Positions 20,975 through 31,862 of a stretch of DNA of 64,000 nt are shown here, piece after piece. The first letter of the stretch is position 1, and every line of letters begins with the position of its first letter. The notes under the pieces were generated by a model. The model had not been told where the DNA came from. It worked only from the letters and a program-made list of their open reading frames with translations, and did not search any database. A program made the translations under genes and the position numbers. Location: positions 62,001 to 126,000 of the forward strand of contig NZ_JAJNCL010000011.1 of NCBI RefSeq assembly GCF_021025955.1. The letters are read 5' to 3'. Source of the DNA: Rhodococcus qingshengii. GTDB taxonomy: Bacteria > Actinomycetota > Actinomycetes > Mycobacteriales > Mycobacteriaceae.

Positions 20975-21336
20975 GCCGATCTGGTCCGATGTGCGACGAC
21001 GGCGACGTCCGCGAAGACCAGCGGAATCGGCGCCGACGGCTTGTGCACCACGACCTCGACGCTCTCGACTCGCGAATCCATCATGACGTTGTCAGCGATC
21101 TCGGCAGCGACGGTCTCGATGAGATCGCGCGAAGGGCCGGCGACGATGGCTGCGGCGGCTTCCGCCAACTCGCCGTAGTGCAGGGTCTGGGTCAGATCGT
21201 CCGACGCCGCCGCGGGCGCCAGGTCCATCCACACCGTGATGTCGATGAAGAAGTCCTGACCGTCACGCTTCTCGTGGTCGAACACTCCGTGATTGCCGCG
21301 AACCTTCAGCCCGCGCAATTCGATTCGGTCCCCCAT
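20971..21336 (-). CDS. folB: Dihydroneopterin aldolase
   Basis: A 121-residue aldolase converting dihydroneopterin to the hydroxymethyl pterin used by Fol[25 protein letters not shown] gives the start with the conserved Glu and NHGVF segment in two parts, and the C-terminal [10 protein letters not shown] carries the active-site lysine. The frame is open far upstream, but the ATG at 21336 matches the family start and lies 1 base after the folP stop. Confidence 0.95.
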   Translation of the reverse strand: MGDRIELRGLKVRGNHGVFDHEKRDGQDFFIDITVWMDLAPAAASDDLTQTLHYGELAEAAAAIVAGPSRDLIETVAAEIADNVMMDSRVESVEVVVHKPSAPIPLVFADVAVVAHRTRSA

Positions 21337-21337
21337 G

Positions 21338-22207
21338 TCAGGCCCTTTCTCGTCCACGGTTCCAGGCGTCGACCACGGCAATGGCGTCGAGCGAGGCTTG
21401 TGCGTCGTGCACCCGAACGCCCCAGGCGCCTTCGCGCGCCGCAAGGGCGGAGACCACGGCCGTCGCAGTCTCGCGGCCGGCCGGCGGGCGCGGATTGCCT
21501 TCCGGATCGCTGAGCAGCGACCCGAGGAACCGCTTACGGGAAGCGCCGACCAGGACCGGGAATCCGAGTGCGTTGAACTCGGGCAAGGCCTGCAACAGAG
21601 CCCAGTTGTGGTCGGCGTTCTTCGCGAACCCGAGGCCGGGGTCGAGGATGATCGACGACGAATCAACGCCCGCCTTCAAGGCCAGGTCCACCTGCGACAG
21701 CAGTTCGTCGCGGACGTCTCGGACCACGTCGTCGTAGTGATCGGCACTGCCACGATGGACGTAGTCGCGGGCCGAGCGCCAATGCATGAGGATCCAGGGC
21801 ACTCCGGCGTCGGCCACAACGGACGCCATGTCGGGGTCCGCGCGACCGCCCGAGACGTCGTTGACGATCCCCGCGCCCGCTTCGATCGCGGCTGCGGCGA
21901 CAGAAGCACGCATCGTGTCGACGCTGACGCGGATTCCCGCGGCAACCAGTTCTTCGATCACCGGGGCAATACGATCGGCCTCGAGTTTCGGGTCCACTCG
22001 AGTGGCACCGGGACGCGTCGACTCGCCGCCGACATCGACGATGTCGACGCCTATGCGTTGCAGTTCGAGCCCACGAGAGATCGCCGCGTCACGATCGAGA
22101 AATTGACCACCGTCGGAAAACGAATCGGCGGTGACGTTCAGAATCCCCATCACGACCATCCGGGCCGGATCGCTGCCTGCAACGGGAGCCGCGGACATCT
22201 CGCTCAC
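21338..22207 (-). CDS. folP: Dihydropteroate synthase
   Basis: A 289-residue TIM barrel joining pABA to the pterin pyrophosphate; the sulfonamide target. [14 protein letters not shown] near residue 20 and [11 protein letters not shown] near 60 form the pyrophosphate and pABA loops, and [10 protein letters not shown] lies near 205. It overlaps the folE stop by 4 bases. Confidence 0.96.
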   Translation of the reverse strand: MSEMSAAPVAGSDPARMVVMGILNVTADSFSDGGQFLDRDAAISRGLELQRIGVDIVDVGGESTRPGATRVDPKLEADRIAPVIEELVAAGIRVSVDTMRASVAAAAIEAGAGIVNDVSGGRADPDMASVVADAGVPWILMHWRSARDYVHRGSADHYDDVVRDVRDELLSQVDLALKAGVDSSSIILDPGLGFAKNADHNWALLQALPEFNALGFPVLVGASRKRFLGSLLSDPEGNPRPPAGRETATAVVSALAAREGAWGVRVHDAQASLDAIAVVDAWNRGRERA

Positions 22208-22821
22208 TTACGCAGGATGAGGTCCAGCGCTTCGGACCGTGAGGCCGCGCTGGATTGCAGGAGCCCACGAACCGCAGACGTGGTCGTGCTGGCTCCGGGC
22301 TTGCGGATACCGCGCATCGCCATGCACAGATGCTCGGCTTCGATGACGACGATGGCTCCACGCGGGTCGAGCTTGCGCATCAAAGCATCCGCGATCTGGC
22401 TGGTCAGGCGTTCTTGAACCTGCGGACGCTTGGCGTACAGGTCGACAACACGCGCCAGCTTCGACAAACCGGTGACCTTGCCGGACTTTCCCGGGATGTA
22501 ACCCACGTGGGCAACACCGTGGAAAGACACCAGGTGGTGCTCGCACGTCGAGAACATCGGAATGTCTCGCACGAGCACCAATTCCTGATGCCCCTCGTCG
22601 AAAGTTGTGTTCAACGCATCGTCGGGTTCGGAGTACAGACCCGCGAAGATCTCCTTGTACGAGCGCGCCACCCTGGCCGGCGTATCGAGCAGGCCAGGGC
22701 GCTCGGGATCTTCACCGACCGCGATCAACAATTCCCGTACGGCAGCCTCTGCCCGCGCCTGATCGAACGGGCGGCCCGTTCCGAGCGACACCAGTTCACT
22801 GGCCACATCATTCACCGACAA
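22204..22821 (-). CDS. folE: GTP cyclohydrolase I
   Basis: A 205-residue homodecameric enzyme opening the folate pathway from GTP. The zinc site is formed by the Cys and His of [14 protein letters not shown] and a second Cys near residue 185 is not obvious in the recognisable part, although the core [18 protein letters not shown] is intact. Gene order folE-folP-folB-folK is complete, downstream of ftsH. Confidence 0.94.
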   Translation of the reverse strand: MSVNDVASELVSLGTGRPFDQARAEAAVRELLIAVGEDPERPGLLDTPARVARSYKEIFAGLYSEPDDALNTTFDEGHQELVLVRDIPMFSTCEHHLVSFHGVAHVGYIPGKSGKVTGLSKLARVVDLYAKRPQVQERLTSQIADALMRKLDPRGAIVVIEAEHLCMAMRGIRKPGASTTTSAVRGLLQSSAASRSEALDLILRK

Positions 22822-22880
22822 CCGAACTCTCCTCGAGAATTGTTCACAGGTCCCCCGCCGCAGAGCCTAGTGGCGCAAGG

Positions 22881-25418
22881 TCAGCGAGATCCGTCCGGTC
22901 CGTCCCAGCGAACGGTGCTCGGTCCCTCGTCCTCAGCCGAATGATGCGGCGGAGGAGTTTGCGGCTGTTCCGGTGCGGGGCTCTGCCACTGGTTTTCACC
23001 CGACGGGTTTCCCCGGTTCGGATCGGCGAAAGGTCCACTGTCCGGGTACTGCACCGGGTAGTCGGGCTGTGCGGGGTAACGGCGGCCGGGGTGCGGCTGC
23101 TCCGGGTACGCCTGCTGTCCCGGATGCGGCTGACCGTACTGCCCCTGATCGGGCTGGGGCTGACCGTACTGGCCCTGTGGCGGGTTCGGATTCTGTCCAC
23201 CGGTGTATCCACCCGACTGCTGTCCGGGGTACGTCGGCGACTGGTTCTCACGCGGAGGCCAACCCGGTGCCGACCATCCGGCGGGCGCTCCGTAGTCGGG
23301 TGTACCCGGTTGCGGAGCGTTCTGCGGAGCACTCGGCTGCGGGTACGACGGCTGTGCGTAGCCGTTCGAGGGTCCCTGGTTGCCGTTGTTGGGGAGTCCG
23401 CCGTTGTTGGGGACACTGTTGGGAACACCGTTGTTGGGTGCTCCTGCCTTGACGAGGACAGGTGCGGCAGCGGGCTCCGGCCAGGTTTCACCGCGCTCGA
23501 TCGCGAGCTCGCGCGGAGTCTTCACCGGCGGACGATCGGAAGGCGTGCGCCCACCGAAATCGTTGAAAGCCGTGATGCGCGGACGCTTTTCGACGCCGGC
23601 AAGGATCTTCTCGAGGTCCTTGCGAGTCAACGTCTCACGCTCGAGTAGCTCGGTCGCGATGAGGTCGAGCGCGTCGCGGTACTCGTTGAGGATTGCCCAC
23701 GCTTCGGTGTGCGCCGCCTCGATGAGGTTGCGCACCTCCTCGTCGATTTCCCGAGCGATTTCATGTGAGTAGTCGGACTGCACGCCCATCGAACGGCCGA
23801 GGAACGGATCCCCGCCCTCCTGGCCGTAGCGAACCGCGCCGAGCTTGGCACTCATGCCGTATTCGGTGACCATCGCGCGGGCGATCTTTGTCGCCATGTC
23901 GATGTCCGAGGACGCTCCGGTGGTGGGCTCGTGGAACACCAGTTCCTCGGCGGCGCGTCCACCCATTGCCATCACGAGACGAGCGATCATCTCGGAACGC
24001 GTCATCAAACCCTTGTCGTCCTCGGGCACGGTCATCGCGTGACCACCTGTGCGACCGCGAGCGAGGATCGTGACCTTGTAGACCGGCTCGATGTCAGGCA
24101 TTGCCCAGGCAGCGAGCGTATGCCCGCCCTCGTGGTAGGCCGTGATCTTCTTCTCGTGCTCGCTGATGATGCGACTCTTACGACGCGGCCCACCGACAAC
24201 ACGGTCCACCGATTCCTCGAGTGAAGCTTCGGTGATGACGGTTCCGTTTTCGCGTGCGGTAAGCAGCGCAGCCTCGTTGATGACGTTGGCGAGATCGGCG
24301 CCCGACATTCCGACGGTCCGCTTGGCGAGACCTTCGAGGTCTGCGTTGGGATCGATCGGCTTGCCCTGCGAATGCACGCGCAGAATCGCGCGGCGACCGG
24401 CGAGGTCGGGGGCGCCGACCGGAATCTGGCGATCGAAGCGTCCCGGACGCAGCAGTGCGGGGTCCAGGATGTCGGGGCGGTTGGTTGCGGCGATCAAGAT
24501 GATGCCGGTGCGATCCCCGAAGCCGTCCATCTCGACGAGCAACTGGTTGAGCGTCTGCTCACGTTCGTCGTGTCCGCCGCCCAGACCTGCGCCGCGCTGA
24601 CGACCGACAGCGTCGATCTCGTCGACGAAGATGATGCAGGGGCTGTTCTGCTTGGCCTGCTCGAACATGTCGCGAACACGCGAAGCACCGACACCGACGA
24701 ACATCTCGACGAAGTCCGAACCGGAGATGGTGAAGAACGGGACGCCGGCTTCGCCTGCAACAGCGCGAGCGAGCAGCGTCTTACCGGTTCCGGGAGGGCC
24801 GTACAGCAGCACACCGCGAGGAATCTTGGCACCGAGCGCCTGGTAGCGAGCCGGGTTCTGCAGGAAGTCCTTGATCTCGTACAGCTCTTCGACAGCCTCG
24901 TCCGCACCGGCGACGTCGGCGAACGTGGTTTTCGGCATGTCCTTGGTGAGCTGCTTGGCCTTCGACTTACCGAATCCCATGACTCCGCCGCGACCACCGC
25001 CGCCCTGCATACGGTTCATGACGAAGAAGAAGATGCCGAACAGAATGATCATCGGCAGCACGAACAGAAGGATCGACGTCAGCCAACTCTCCTGTGTGAC
25101 CGAAGTGTTGAACTTGTCCGCACCGGCACCTTCGACCTTGTCGAAGATCTGCTCCGACGCACTCGCGGGGTACTTCGCCAGGATCTGCGTCTTACCGTCG
25201 GTGGCGTCGTTGCCGTCCTTGAGCCACAGACGAACCTGCTGCTCACGGTCGTCGATCTGCGCCGACGCAACATTCTTGGCGTCGAGTTGGGAGATCGCGA
25301 CCGACGTGTCGACGGTCTTGAAGTCGCGGGTGTCGTTGCTGAAGTAGCTGAAGGCATAGATCACCAACAGCACGACGGCTACGAGTAGCACGTTACGGAA
25401 CACAGTCTTACGGTTCAT
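22881..25418 (-). CDS. ftsH: ATP-dependent zinc metalloprotease FtsH
   Basis: An 845-residue membrane AAA+ protease. Two transmembrane helices (about residues 7-24 and 112-132) flank an external domain. The AAA module has [16 protein letters not shown] near 205 and the SRH arginines in RPGRFDRQI. The protease zinc site is HEGGH near 430. The last ~190 residues are an unusual tail of Pro, Gln, Gly, Asn and Tyr, longer than in most bacteria but typical of mycolata. The ATG at 25418 places the first helix correctly; the longer frame is rejected. Confidence 0.97.
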   Translation of the reverse strand: MNRKTVFRNVLLVAVVLLVIYAFSYFSNDTRDFKTVDTSVAISQLDAKNVASAQIDDREQQVRLWLKDGNDATDGKTQILAKYPASASEQIFDKVEGAGADKFNTSVTQESWLTSILLFVLPMIILFGIFFFVMNRMQGGGGRGGVMGFGKSKAKQLTKDMPKTTFADVAGADEAVEELYEIKDFLQNPARYQALGAKIPRGVLLYGPPGTGKTLLARAVAGEAGVPFFTISGSDFVEMFVGVGASRVRDMFEQAKQNSPCIIFVDEIDAVGRQRGAGLGGGHDEREQTLNQLLVEMDGFGDRTGIILIAATNRPDILDPALLRPGRFDRQIPVGAPDLAGRRAILRVHSQGKPIDPNADLEGLAKRTVGMSGADLANVINEAALLTARENGTVITEASLEESVDRVVGGPRRKSRIISEHEKKITAYHEGGHTLAAWAMPDIEPVYKVTILARGRTGGHAMTVPEDDKGLMTRSEMIARLVMAMGGRAAEELVFHEPTTGASSDIDMATKIARAMVTEYGMSAKLGAVRYGQEGGDPFLGRSMGVQSDYSHEIAREIDEEVRNLIEAAHTEAWAILNEYRDALDLIATELLERETLTRKDLEKILAGVEKRPRITAFNDFGGRTPSDRPPVKTPRELAIERGETWPEPAAAPVLVKAGAPNNGVPNSVPNNGGLPNNGNQGPSNGYAQPSYPQPSAPQNAPQPGTPDYGAPAGWSAPGWPPRENQSPTYPGQQSGGYTGGQNPNPPQGQYGQPQPDQGQYGQPHPGQQAYPEQPHPGRRYPAQPDYPVQYPDSGPFADPNRGNPSGENQWQSPAPEQPQTPPPHHSAEDEGPSTVRWDGPDGSR

Positions 25419-25684
25419 ACAGGTCGGCCGATGTGGCCGGTCCTTTCGAGAGTGCGGGTCTGCCAGGTCGCCTTCCGGCTGCCAACCGGACACCTGCAGG
25501 TTACCGCGATCGGCCCCATCGATGCCCGCCAGCAGCCGTGCCGCTTGGTCGGAACGGTCGTCACTGTGTTCAACGTGCGTATTGCCGATCAGGTTCCCGG
25601 GCTACGCCGCAGCACAGTTTCCCGTGAGCGAACAGGCTCACAGTGGTTATCGTGCGCTTTCCCGTGCCCTTCCGTCGTTATTCG

Positions 25685-26332
25685 TCAGGCCGTGTCGGAG
25701 AGGATTCCCGCAACAGCGTCAGCGGCGCCCGACGGGTCACCGTCGATGATGCGGTGTGCGAGCTGATCGAGTCGCGCAGACAGCCGTGCCGAGGATTCGG
25801 GCACGTCCGCCTGCTGGGCGATGGTGTCGTCGAGATCCGCCAACAAGCCACCTCCGGCCAGGTGTCTGACGCAACGCCATGTCTCGGCGAAGTTTCTCGC
25901 GGTGCCGTCGTCGGTCAGCATCGCGACCCGCAGCGCAGCGTTGGGATTCGACGCCGCCGCCCGAGCCAGGCCGGCCATGATCGCTTCCCTGGCCGCAGTC
26001 AGTTCGTCGACGGTTCGATCCTGCAACCGCACGCTTGAGTCTGTGGAGCGGCCTACGTCGGGCGTCGGTGCTTCGCGAATCACCGCTCCGTTGCCGTGCT
26101 GGATTTCGACTCGGCCCCGAATCTCGAGGGCAACGAGCGCCTGAGCCAGCGATGCGCGGCTCACGCCGAGTTCGGCAGCCAGGCTGCGTTCGGGAGGAAG
26201 GCGATCGCCGGGCGAAAGACCTTGAGCCTCGATGAAATTCGAAATGTGCTCGGCCAGCTGCTCGTACAGACGCGGACGCTTCAATCGTCCGGGCAGGCCC
26301 GAGCGCGAGCCGGGCGATGACGTCGAATTCAT
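25685..26332 (-). CDS. GntR/FadR family regulator, probable malonate operon regulator
   Basis: About 215 residues. A winged helix-turn-helix at the N-terminus (LSPGDRLPPERSLAAELGVSRAS in two parts, then LVALEIRGRVEIQHGNGAVI) is followed by a helical FCD-like effector domain. It is divergent from the MatC-like carrier gene across a 99-base spacer. Rhizobial mat operons are controlled by a GntR-family MatR placed the same way, so malonate is a likely effector; this is inference from context. The start at 26332 gives the usual short arm before the DNA-binding domain. The 265 bases between this gene and ftsH hold no gene. Confidence 0.75.
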   Translation of the reverse strand: MNSTSSPGSRSGLPGRLKRPRLYEQLAEHISNFIEAQGLSPGDRLPPERSLAAELGVSRASLAQALVALEIRGRVEIQHGNGAVIREAPTPDVGRSTDSSVRLQDRTVDELTAAREAIMAGLARAAASNPNAALRVAMLTDDGTARNFAETWRCVRHLAGGGLLADLDDTIAQQADVPESSARLSARLDQLAHRIIDGDPSGAADAVAGILSDTA

Positions 26333-26431
26333 GCCTCGGAGTGTACTTGACAAATGGAGCAGTGGCAGAGAGGCTAGGCCAATTCCAAGTGATGCAGACC
26401 ACAAGCTGGTCGCGAACGGATTGAGAGTTCG

Positions 26432-27772
26432 ATGGCAAATGTCATAGCCCTGTCAGTACTTGTCCTGGTGTTCGTCATATCCACCGTGAGGTCGGTGAAC
26501 ATGGGTGCGCTTGCCCTGGTGGCTGCCTTTGTCGTCGGAACACTGGTCTTCACCGTCGATACCAGCGAGATACTCGACGGCTTCCCGGCCAGCCTCTTCG
26601 TCATCCTGGTCGGCGTCACCTACCTGTTCGCGCTGGCCAGAAACAACGGCACGGTCGACTGGATCATTCACGCGGCCGTCCGGGCGGTCAGAGGACGAGT
26701 GGCCCTCGTGCCATGGGCGATGTTCGCGGTGTGCGCGGCCGTCACCGCCATGGGCGCGGTCAGTCCCGCTGCCGTCGCCATCATCGCGCCGGTGGCAATG
26801 GGCTTCGCCACCCGCTACCGGATCCACCCCATGTTGATGGGCTTCATGGTCGTCCAGGGCGCAACTGCGGGCAGCTTCTCCCCCATCGGAATCTTCGGTG
26901 TCATCACCAACGACGTAATGCGCCAGAACGGCCTCCCGTCGAGCCCGGCCTTGCTGTTCGTCTCGACCTTCGCGGCCGCGGCCGTTGTTGCTGCCATCGC
27001 CTACGTCTCGTTCGGCGGTCGCGCACTGATTGCGCGCGGCGCCTCCGAACGCGTGCTCGTCAACGCAGTCGGCAACGCGTCTGGCGGTGGCGACACCATC
27101 ACCGGTTCGGGTCCCGGTGGCAGCTCGCAGGGGGGCGGTAAGTCCTCCGGTGGGCCCGCTCCGCACGAGGGAGCACTCAATCTCGAGCGGCGACTCACCC
27201 TGCTCGGACTGGCGTCACTTGCACTCGGCGCCTTGGTCTTCGACCTCGACGTCGGATTCACCGCGCTGACCGTCGCGGTACTCCTCACTCTGATCTTCCC
27301 GGCCTCCGCCCGCGGCGCCGTCGACAAGATCAGCTGGGGCACCGTGCTCCTCATCGGCGGAATCGTCACGTACGTCGCTCTTCTGCAGAACCAGAATACC
27401 GTCCAGTGGCTCGGGGATTCGGTTGCACACGTGGGTATTCCACTTCTCGCGGCCTTCTTGATCTGCCTGATCGGCGCGATTGTCTCGGCGTTTGCATCCA
27501 CCACCGGAATCCTCGGAGCACTTATCCCCTTGGCTATTCCCTTCCTCATGACCGGTCAGGTCAATGCAACCGGCCTGGTCATCGCGCTGGCAATCTCCTC
27601 GTCTCTGGTCGATTGCAGTCCGTTCTCGACTAATGGCGCACTGGTGGTGGCGAACGCCGCTCCGGAAGAACGCGACGTGGTGTTCGGGCTGACGATGCGG
27701 TGGGGCATGACCATCATGGTGGTGACGCCGATCCTCGCCTGGTTGCTGTTCGTTGTTCCCTGGTCCGTCTGA
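26432..27772 (+). CDS. MatC-like dicarboxylate (malonate) carrier, SLC13/ArsB-type permease
   Basis: A 446-residue integral membrane protein with about 11-12 transmembrane helices. The first ~150 residues match the MatC N-terminal family (SVNMGALALVAAFVVGTLVF, then WAMFAVCAAVTAMGAVSPAA). A glycine/serine-rich hydrophilic loop near residues 210-245 splits the two halves. It probably imports malonate. The following synthetase gene begins 28 bases later, so carrier and activating enzyme form one operon. Confidence 0.8.
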   Translation: MANVIALSVLVLVFVISTVRSVNMGALALVAAFVVGTLVFTVDTSEILDGFPASLFVILVGVTYLFALARNNGTVDWIIHAAVRAVRGRVALVPWAMFAVCAAVTAMGAVSPAAVAIIAPVAMGFATRYRIHPMLMGFMVVQGATAGSFSPIGIFGVITNDVMRQNGLPSSPALLFVSTFAAAAVVAAIAYVSFGGRALIARGASERVLVNAVGNASGGGDTITGSGPGGSSQGGGKSSGGPAPHEGALNLERRLTLLGLASLALGALVFDLDVGFTALTVAVLLTLIFPASARGAVDKISWGTVLLIGGIVTYVALLQNQNTVQWLGDSVAHVGIPLLAAFLICLIGAIVSAFASTTGILGALIPLAIPFLMTGQVNATGLVIALAISSSLVDCSPFSTNGALVVANAAPEERDVVFGLTMRWGMTIMVVTPILAWLLFVVPWSV

Positions 27773-27800
27773 ATCTTTGCTCAAAGAAAGGGAACTCGCG

Positions 27801-29210
27801 ATGAACAGCGAATCCACACTTCTGCGCTCCCTCGACCCTCGCACATTCGACGACCACGAGGCGGCGGTCAGTTTCGGCGAAGATGCGACCCTCTCTCGCG
27901 CCGACCTGTTGGCCGCCGCCACCGCGGTAGCCGATCAAATCCATGGTGCACAGCGAGTGGCAGTACAAGCCGCCGCCTGCCTCGAGACGGTGGTCGCCGT
28001 CACCGGCGCACTGCTCGCCGGTGTTGCCGTTGTCCCGATTCCACCGGACTCCGGCCCGCTCGAACGTCAGCACATCATCGCCGACTCCAAGGCCGAACTG
28101 ATACTCGGAGAAGGACCGTCGGATTCGAGTATCCCGTTGGTTCCCATCGATATTCACGCGCGATCTGCGACGTCTTATCCCGAACCGAGCGCGGCAACTA
28201 CCGCACTGATCATGTACACCTCGGGAACCACGGGATCTCCGAAAGGCGTCGTCCTCTCACGAGCGGCGATCGCAGCAGATCTCGACGCACTTGCCCACGT
28301 GTGGGATTGGACTCCGGAGGACACACTCGTCCACGGGCTGCCCCTCTTTCACGTCCACGGACTGATCCTCGGAGTGCTGGGCGCGCTGCGCGTGGGTTCA
28401 CCGCTGATTCATACCGTCAGACCAACCCCGGATTCGTATGCCGCAGCGGGTGGCTCGTTGTACTTCGGTGTTCCGACCGTCTGGTCACGCATGTGCGGTG
28501 ATCCCTCGGCGGCCGCAGCATTGCGATCTGCGCGCTTGCTCGTGTCCGGAAGTGCACCACTTCCGGTTCCATTGTTCGAGCGGATGAAATCGCTGACCGG
28601 ATTGGCACCCGTCGAGCGCTACGGAATGAGTGAAACCCTCATCACCGTCAGCACGACGCACGACGGCGCACGTCGTCCGGGTTGGGTCGGGCACGCTGTT
28701 CCCGGAGTCAGGACGAGGTTGCGCGGCGAGAACGGTGAACTGTCGGCGCACGACGGTGAGCAGCTAGGGCAACTGGAAGTTGCGGGAGCCGTTCTCTTCG
28801 ACGAGTACCTCGGGAACCCCTCGAAGACAGCGGAATCCATGACCGATGACGGTTGGTTCCGCACCGGTGACATCGCGGTGATCGACGACAGCGGATTCCA
28901 CCGCATCGTCGGTCGCGAGTCGGTCGACATGATCAAGTCCGGCGGATACCGCATCGGCGCCGGCGAGGTGGAACAGGCCCTTCTCGCATACCCGGGTGTT
29001 CGCGAAGCCGCCGTCGTCGGCGTGCCGGACGACGACCTAGGCCAGCGCATCGTCGCGTTCATCGTCGGGGAGGTAGCCGACTGCGCAGTGGTTTCGGACT
29101 TCGTCGCCGAATCACTGTCGATCCACAAGCGCCCTCGCCAGGTTTGTCTGGTCGACAGCTTGCCGCGCAACGCCATGGGCAAGGTCCAGAAGAAACTACT
29201 GACGCCCTGA
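27801..29210 (+). CDS. MatB-like malonyl-CoA synthetase (AMP-binding)
   Basis: A 469-residue ANL enzyme, shorter than fatty-acyl ligases as expected for MatB. Motifs: MYTSGTTGSPKG near 145, RYGMSETLITVS near 280, KSGGYRIGAGEVEQ near 385 and the catalytic lysine in RNAMGKVQKK at the end. It should convert imported malonate to malonyl-CoA. The ATG at 27801 is chosen for the AAAGAAAGGGA upstream; a longer in-frame start overlaps the carrier gene. No malonyl-CoA decarboxylase gene is adjacent. Confidence 0.82.
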   Translation: MNSESTLLRSLDPRTFDDHEAAVSFGEDATLSRADLLAAATAVADQIHGAQRVAVQAAACLETVVAVTGALLAGVAVVPIPPDSGPLERQHIIADSKAELILGEGPSDSSIPLVPIDIHARSATSYPEPSAATTALIMYTSGTTGSPKGVVLSRAAIAADLDALAHVWDWTPEDTLVHGLPLFHVHGLILGVLGALRVGSPLIHTVRPTPDSYAAAGGSLYFGVPTVWSRMCGDPSAAAALRSARLLVSGSAPLPVPLFERMKSLTGLAPVERYGMSETLITVSTTHDGARRPGWVGHAVPGVRTRLRGENGELSAHDGEQLGQLEVAGAVLFDEYLGNPSKTAESMTDDGWFRTGDIAVIDDSGFHRIVGRESVDMIKSGGYRIGAGEVEQALLAYPGVREAAVVGVPDDDLGQRIVAFIVGEVADCAVVSDFVAESLSIHKRPRQVCLVDSLPRNAMGKVQKKLLTP

Positions 29211-29220
29211 ACGTCGGGTT

Positions 29221-29245
29221 CGCACCTGAGCTTCACTCAGGTGCG
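29221..29245. terminator. Bidirectional hairpin between matB-like gene and hpt
   Basis: A perfect 10-bp stem (CGCACCTGAG with CTCAGGTGCG) and a 5-base loop, between two converging genes whose stops are 42 bases apart. Confidence 0.75.
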
Positions 29246-29252
29246 GGCAGGC

Positions 29253-29807
29253 TCAGCCGCCGTAGACCTCGGGGTCCAGGGTGCCGATGTACGGCAGATC
29301 GCGGTACCGCTCGGCGTAGTCGAGGCCGTAACCGACGACGAACTCGTTGGGGATGTCGAAGCCCACGTCGCGGACGTCGACGTCGATCTTGACCGCGTCG
29401 GGCTTGCGGAGCAAGGTGACGACCTCGAGCGAAGCGGGGTTACGCGTCTTGAGGTTGCGCATCAACCACGACAGCGTGAGACCGGAGTCGATGATGTCCT
29501 CGACGATCAGCACGTGGCGACCGGCAATGTCCTTGTCGAGGTCCTTGAGGATGCGGACGACGCCCGAAGACGAGGTCGAGGATCCGTAGGAGCTGACGGC
29601 CATGAATTCCATCTGCGACGGGATCGGCAGAGCGCGGGCGAAGTCGGTCATGAAGAAGACCGCTCCCTTGAGGACGCCGATCAGCAGGAGATCCCCTTCG
29701 GGGGCGCCTGTCGGGTAACGCTTGGCGATTTCCTCAGCCAGTTCCGTCGTTCGTGCACGGATCTGTTCTTCGGAGATCAGTACCGATGCGATGTCGCCCT
29801 CGTACAC
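29253..29807 (-). CDS. hpt: Hypoxanthine phosphoribosyltransferase
   Basis: A 184-residue purine salvage enzyme making IMP and GMP from the bases and PRPP. The PRPP-binding motif [17 protein letters not shown] is near residue 105, and the flexible-loop region [11 protein letters not shown] near 70-80. It follows tilS by 3 bases, the standard mycolata arrangement. Confidence 0.96.
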   Translation of the reverse strand: MYEGDIASVLISEEQIRARTTELAEEIAKRYPTGAPEGDLLLIGVLKGAVFFMTDFARALPIPSQMEFMAVSSYGSSTSSSGVVRILKDLDKDIAGRHVLIVEDIIDSGLTLSWLMRNLKTRNPASLEVVTLLRKPDAVKIDVDVRDVGFDIPNEFVVGYGLDYAERYRDLPYIGTLDPEVYGG

Positions 29808-29810
29808 GCG

Positions 29811-30788
29811 TCAAACCCTTCGTCGGTCTTCGAATCCGAGGATCAGCCTGCCACGTCGGCGGGCCGCCACCAACCTCGCCTCCGGTGTTCCGCCGCCGAT
29901 CGCGACGCCGCCTTGCCCGCGCCAGTCGACGGCCAGGGCGTCGACCGCCCGTAACTGTTTGTCCGTCAATGCTTTTGCGCCGCCCTGCAGCAGCCAGGCC
30001 CGCAGAGCGCGTCGACGGATTGCGGTGGGCGCTTCGACAAGTGTGTCCACTTCCACTTCCCCGTCGACGACAACCCGCAGGAGTAGGGCCTCGGCGTACT
30101 CGTCGAGCGCTTCGCCGTCCTCACGCAACTGCGTCGCGGTTCGGGCCAACGCCTCCGGAACTCCCCCGCCGAGAATTTCTTCGAGCAGCGGCAACGCCTC
30201 GTGCCGCAGACGCACACGAGTGAATTCGGGATTGTTGTTGTGCGGGTCCTCCCACGGCGTGATTTCCAGGTCGACGCAGGCCGCCCTGGTCACCGATCGA
30301 CGGATGCCGAGTAGCGGCCGTCCCCAGGGAGCGTCGAATGCAGTCATACCTTGAATCGATCGCCCACCGGACCCGCGGGAGAGTCCGAGAAGCACGGTCT
30401 CGGCCTGGTCGTCGAGTGTGTGTCCGAGTAGAACCGGGAGGTCAGTTCTGGCGCCGCGCAGGGCGTTGTACCGAGCCTCACGCGCTGCGGCCTCGAGACT
30501 CCCACCTTCGGCTACGTCGACGGTCAGGACCGTCGCGGTCCGGCAACCCAGCGCCAGTGCCTGGTCTGCGGCCGAGCGTGCGACGGCATCCGAACCATCC
30601 TGCAAGCGATGGTCCACGATCAACGCGTCGACCGATTCGGTTTCCACCACCGCCGCCGCGGCCAACGCCAGCGAATCAGCTCCCCCGGACAGGGCGACAA
30701 CCACGCGGCGTCGTGGCTCGTATGCAACCATCCAGGCCCGCACGGCCTGTCGCAGCGCCAGGAGGGCAGGCGTCTCAGGCAGCAGCAT
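29811..30788 (-). CDS. tilS: tRNA(Ile)-lysidine synthase
   Basis: A 325-residue N-type ATP pyrophosphatase modifying the wobble cytidine of the tRNA that reads AUA. The P-loop VALSGGADSLALA is near residue 30, and the core has GHTLDDQAETVLLGLSRGSG. The start codon directly abuts the stop of the upstream metalloprotease. It lacks the long C-terminal domain of E. coli TilS, as usual here. Confidence 0.94.
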   Translation of the reverse strand: MLLPETPALLALRQAVRAWMVAYEPRRRVVVALSGGADSLALAAAAVVETESVDALIVDHRLQDGSDAVARSAADQALALGCRTATVLTVDVAEGGSLEAAAREARYNALRGARTDLPVLLGHTLDDQAETVLLGLSRGSGGRSIQGMTAFDAPWGRPLLGIRRSVTRAACVDLEITPWEDPHNNNPEFTRVRLRHEALPLLEEILGGGVPEALARTATQLREDGEALDEYAEALLLRVVVDGEVEVDTLVEAPTAIRRRALRAWLLQGGAKALTDKQLRAVDALAVDWRGQGGVAIGGGTPEARLVAARRRGRLILGFEDRRRV

Positions 30789-31862
30789 CTAGCCGAGAAC
30801 GCGCTTTACCCACGCGTCGGGGTTGTCGATCTCGTCGAGCAACGGCAGGGTTTCCGGCCCGGTCCAGATGGTGTTGAACTGCTCCATGCCGACCTTGAGA
30901 ACCACCGCGTCGACGAAGGCCTTGCCACGTACGTACTGCGCCATCTTGGCGTCCATGCCGAGAAGCATCTTGATGATCCGCTGCACAGGGTTGGACTTGC
31001 GCTGCCGACGCTTGTCGAAGGCCGCGCGGATAGTCGCCACCGACGGCACCACGGCGGGGCCGACGGCGTCCATGACGTGGTCTGCATGCCCTTCGAGGAG
31101 GGTGCCGAGTACGAGCATCCGATCCAGCGCGTCACGCTGGGGTTCTGCCTGCGAGGCGCGCAGCAGTCCGATGATGCCGCCCGCCGTCGCGCCGTCACTC
31201 GAGTCGGGTTCCTTCCGCGAGCGCAGCTCTGCGGCGAGGCGCCCGACGACGTCGGTCATCGACTCGTCCACCGTCGCACCGAGTGTTTCGACGGATTCCT
31301 TCATGTAGTCAGCGAGCCACGGCGAGGACGAGAACTGCACCCGATGCGTGACCTCGTGCAGGCAGACCCACAACCGGAAGTCGCTCGGGTTCAGCCGAAG
31401 GGACCGTTCGACGGAGACGATGTTCGGTGTGACCAGAAGCAGCGTGCCGTGCTCGCCGGTGAACGGGTCGTACTGCCCCAGGATCGCCGAAGACAGGTAC
31501 GCCAGCATTGCGCCGGCCTGCAGGCCCGCCGGCTTTCCGACGATGAGATTGCCACTGCCGTCGGGGTCGGCGCCGGTGAGATGCGCCATCGACCGCGAGG
31601 CTGCAGTAATCCATCCCGCCCGGTCCAGCACGTCAGCGGCTGGGACCGGAAGACCGTCGGCCAAACCGGTCACTTCACGAACCGGCAGTTCTGCGCGCTT
31701 GGACGCTTCGGCTAGTTCTGATGTCGCAGTCTCGGCCGTGTAGCGAGACATCGCGGGGCCGCCGCGCGCCAGTTTTATCCCGGCTTTGGCGGCAAGACTC
31801 CAGTCGACGGCACCACCGAGCGGAGCCGAGGCTTCGTCATCTTGTGGAGTCTTTTCGGCCAC
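30789..31862 (-). CDS. Zinc-dependent metalloprotease, DUF2342 / coenzyme F420 biosynthesis-associated type
   Basis: About 357 residues. The zincin motif HEVTH lies in WVCLHEVTHRVQF, with upstream SERSLRLNPSDF. It corresponds in position to Rv3626c. The family name refers to uncharacterised proteases, some labelled F420-associated. The GTG at 31862 shares its base with the dacB stop (TAGTG) and is preferred over a TTG at 31877 inside dacB. No signal peptide is seen, so it is likely cytoplasmic. Confidence 0.85.
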   Translation of the reverse strand: MAEKTPQDDEASAPLGGAVDWSLAAKAGIKLARGGPAMSRYTAETATSELAEASKRAELPVREVTGLADGLPVPAADVLDRAGWITAASRSMAHLTGADPDGSGNLIVGKPAGLQAGAMLAYLSSAILGQYDPFTGEHGTLLLVTPNIVSVERSLRLNPSDFRLWVCLHEVTHRVQFSSSPWLADYMKESVETLGATVDESMTDVVGRLAAELRSRKEPDSSDGATAGGIIGLLRASQAEPQRDALDRMLVLGTLLEGHADHVMDAVGPAVVPSVATIRAAFDKRRQRKSNPVQRIIKMLLGMDAKMAQYVRGKAFVDAVVLKVGMEQFNTIWTGPETLPLLDEIDNPDAWVKRVLG

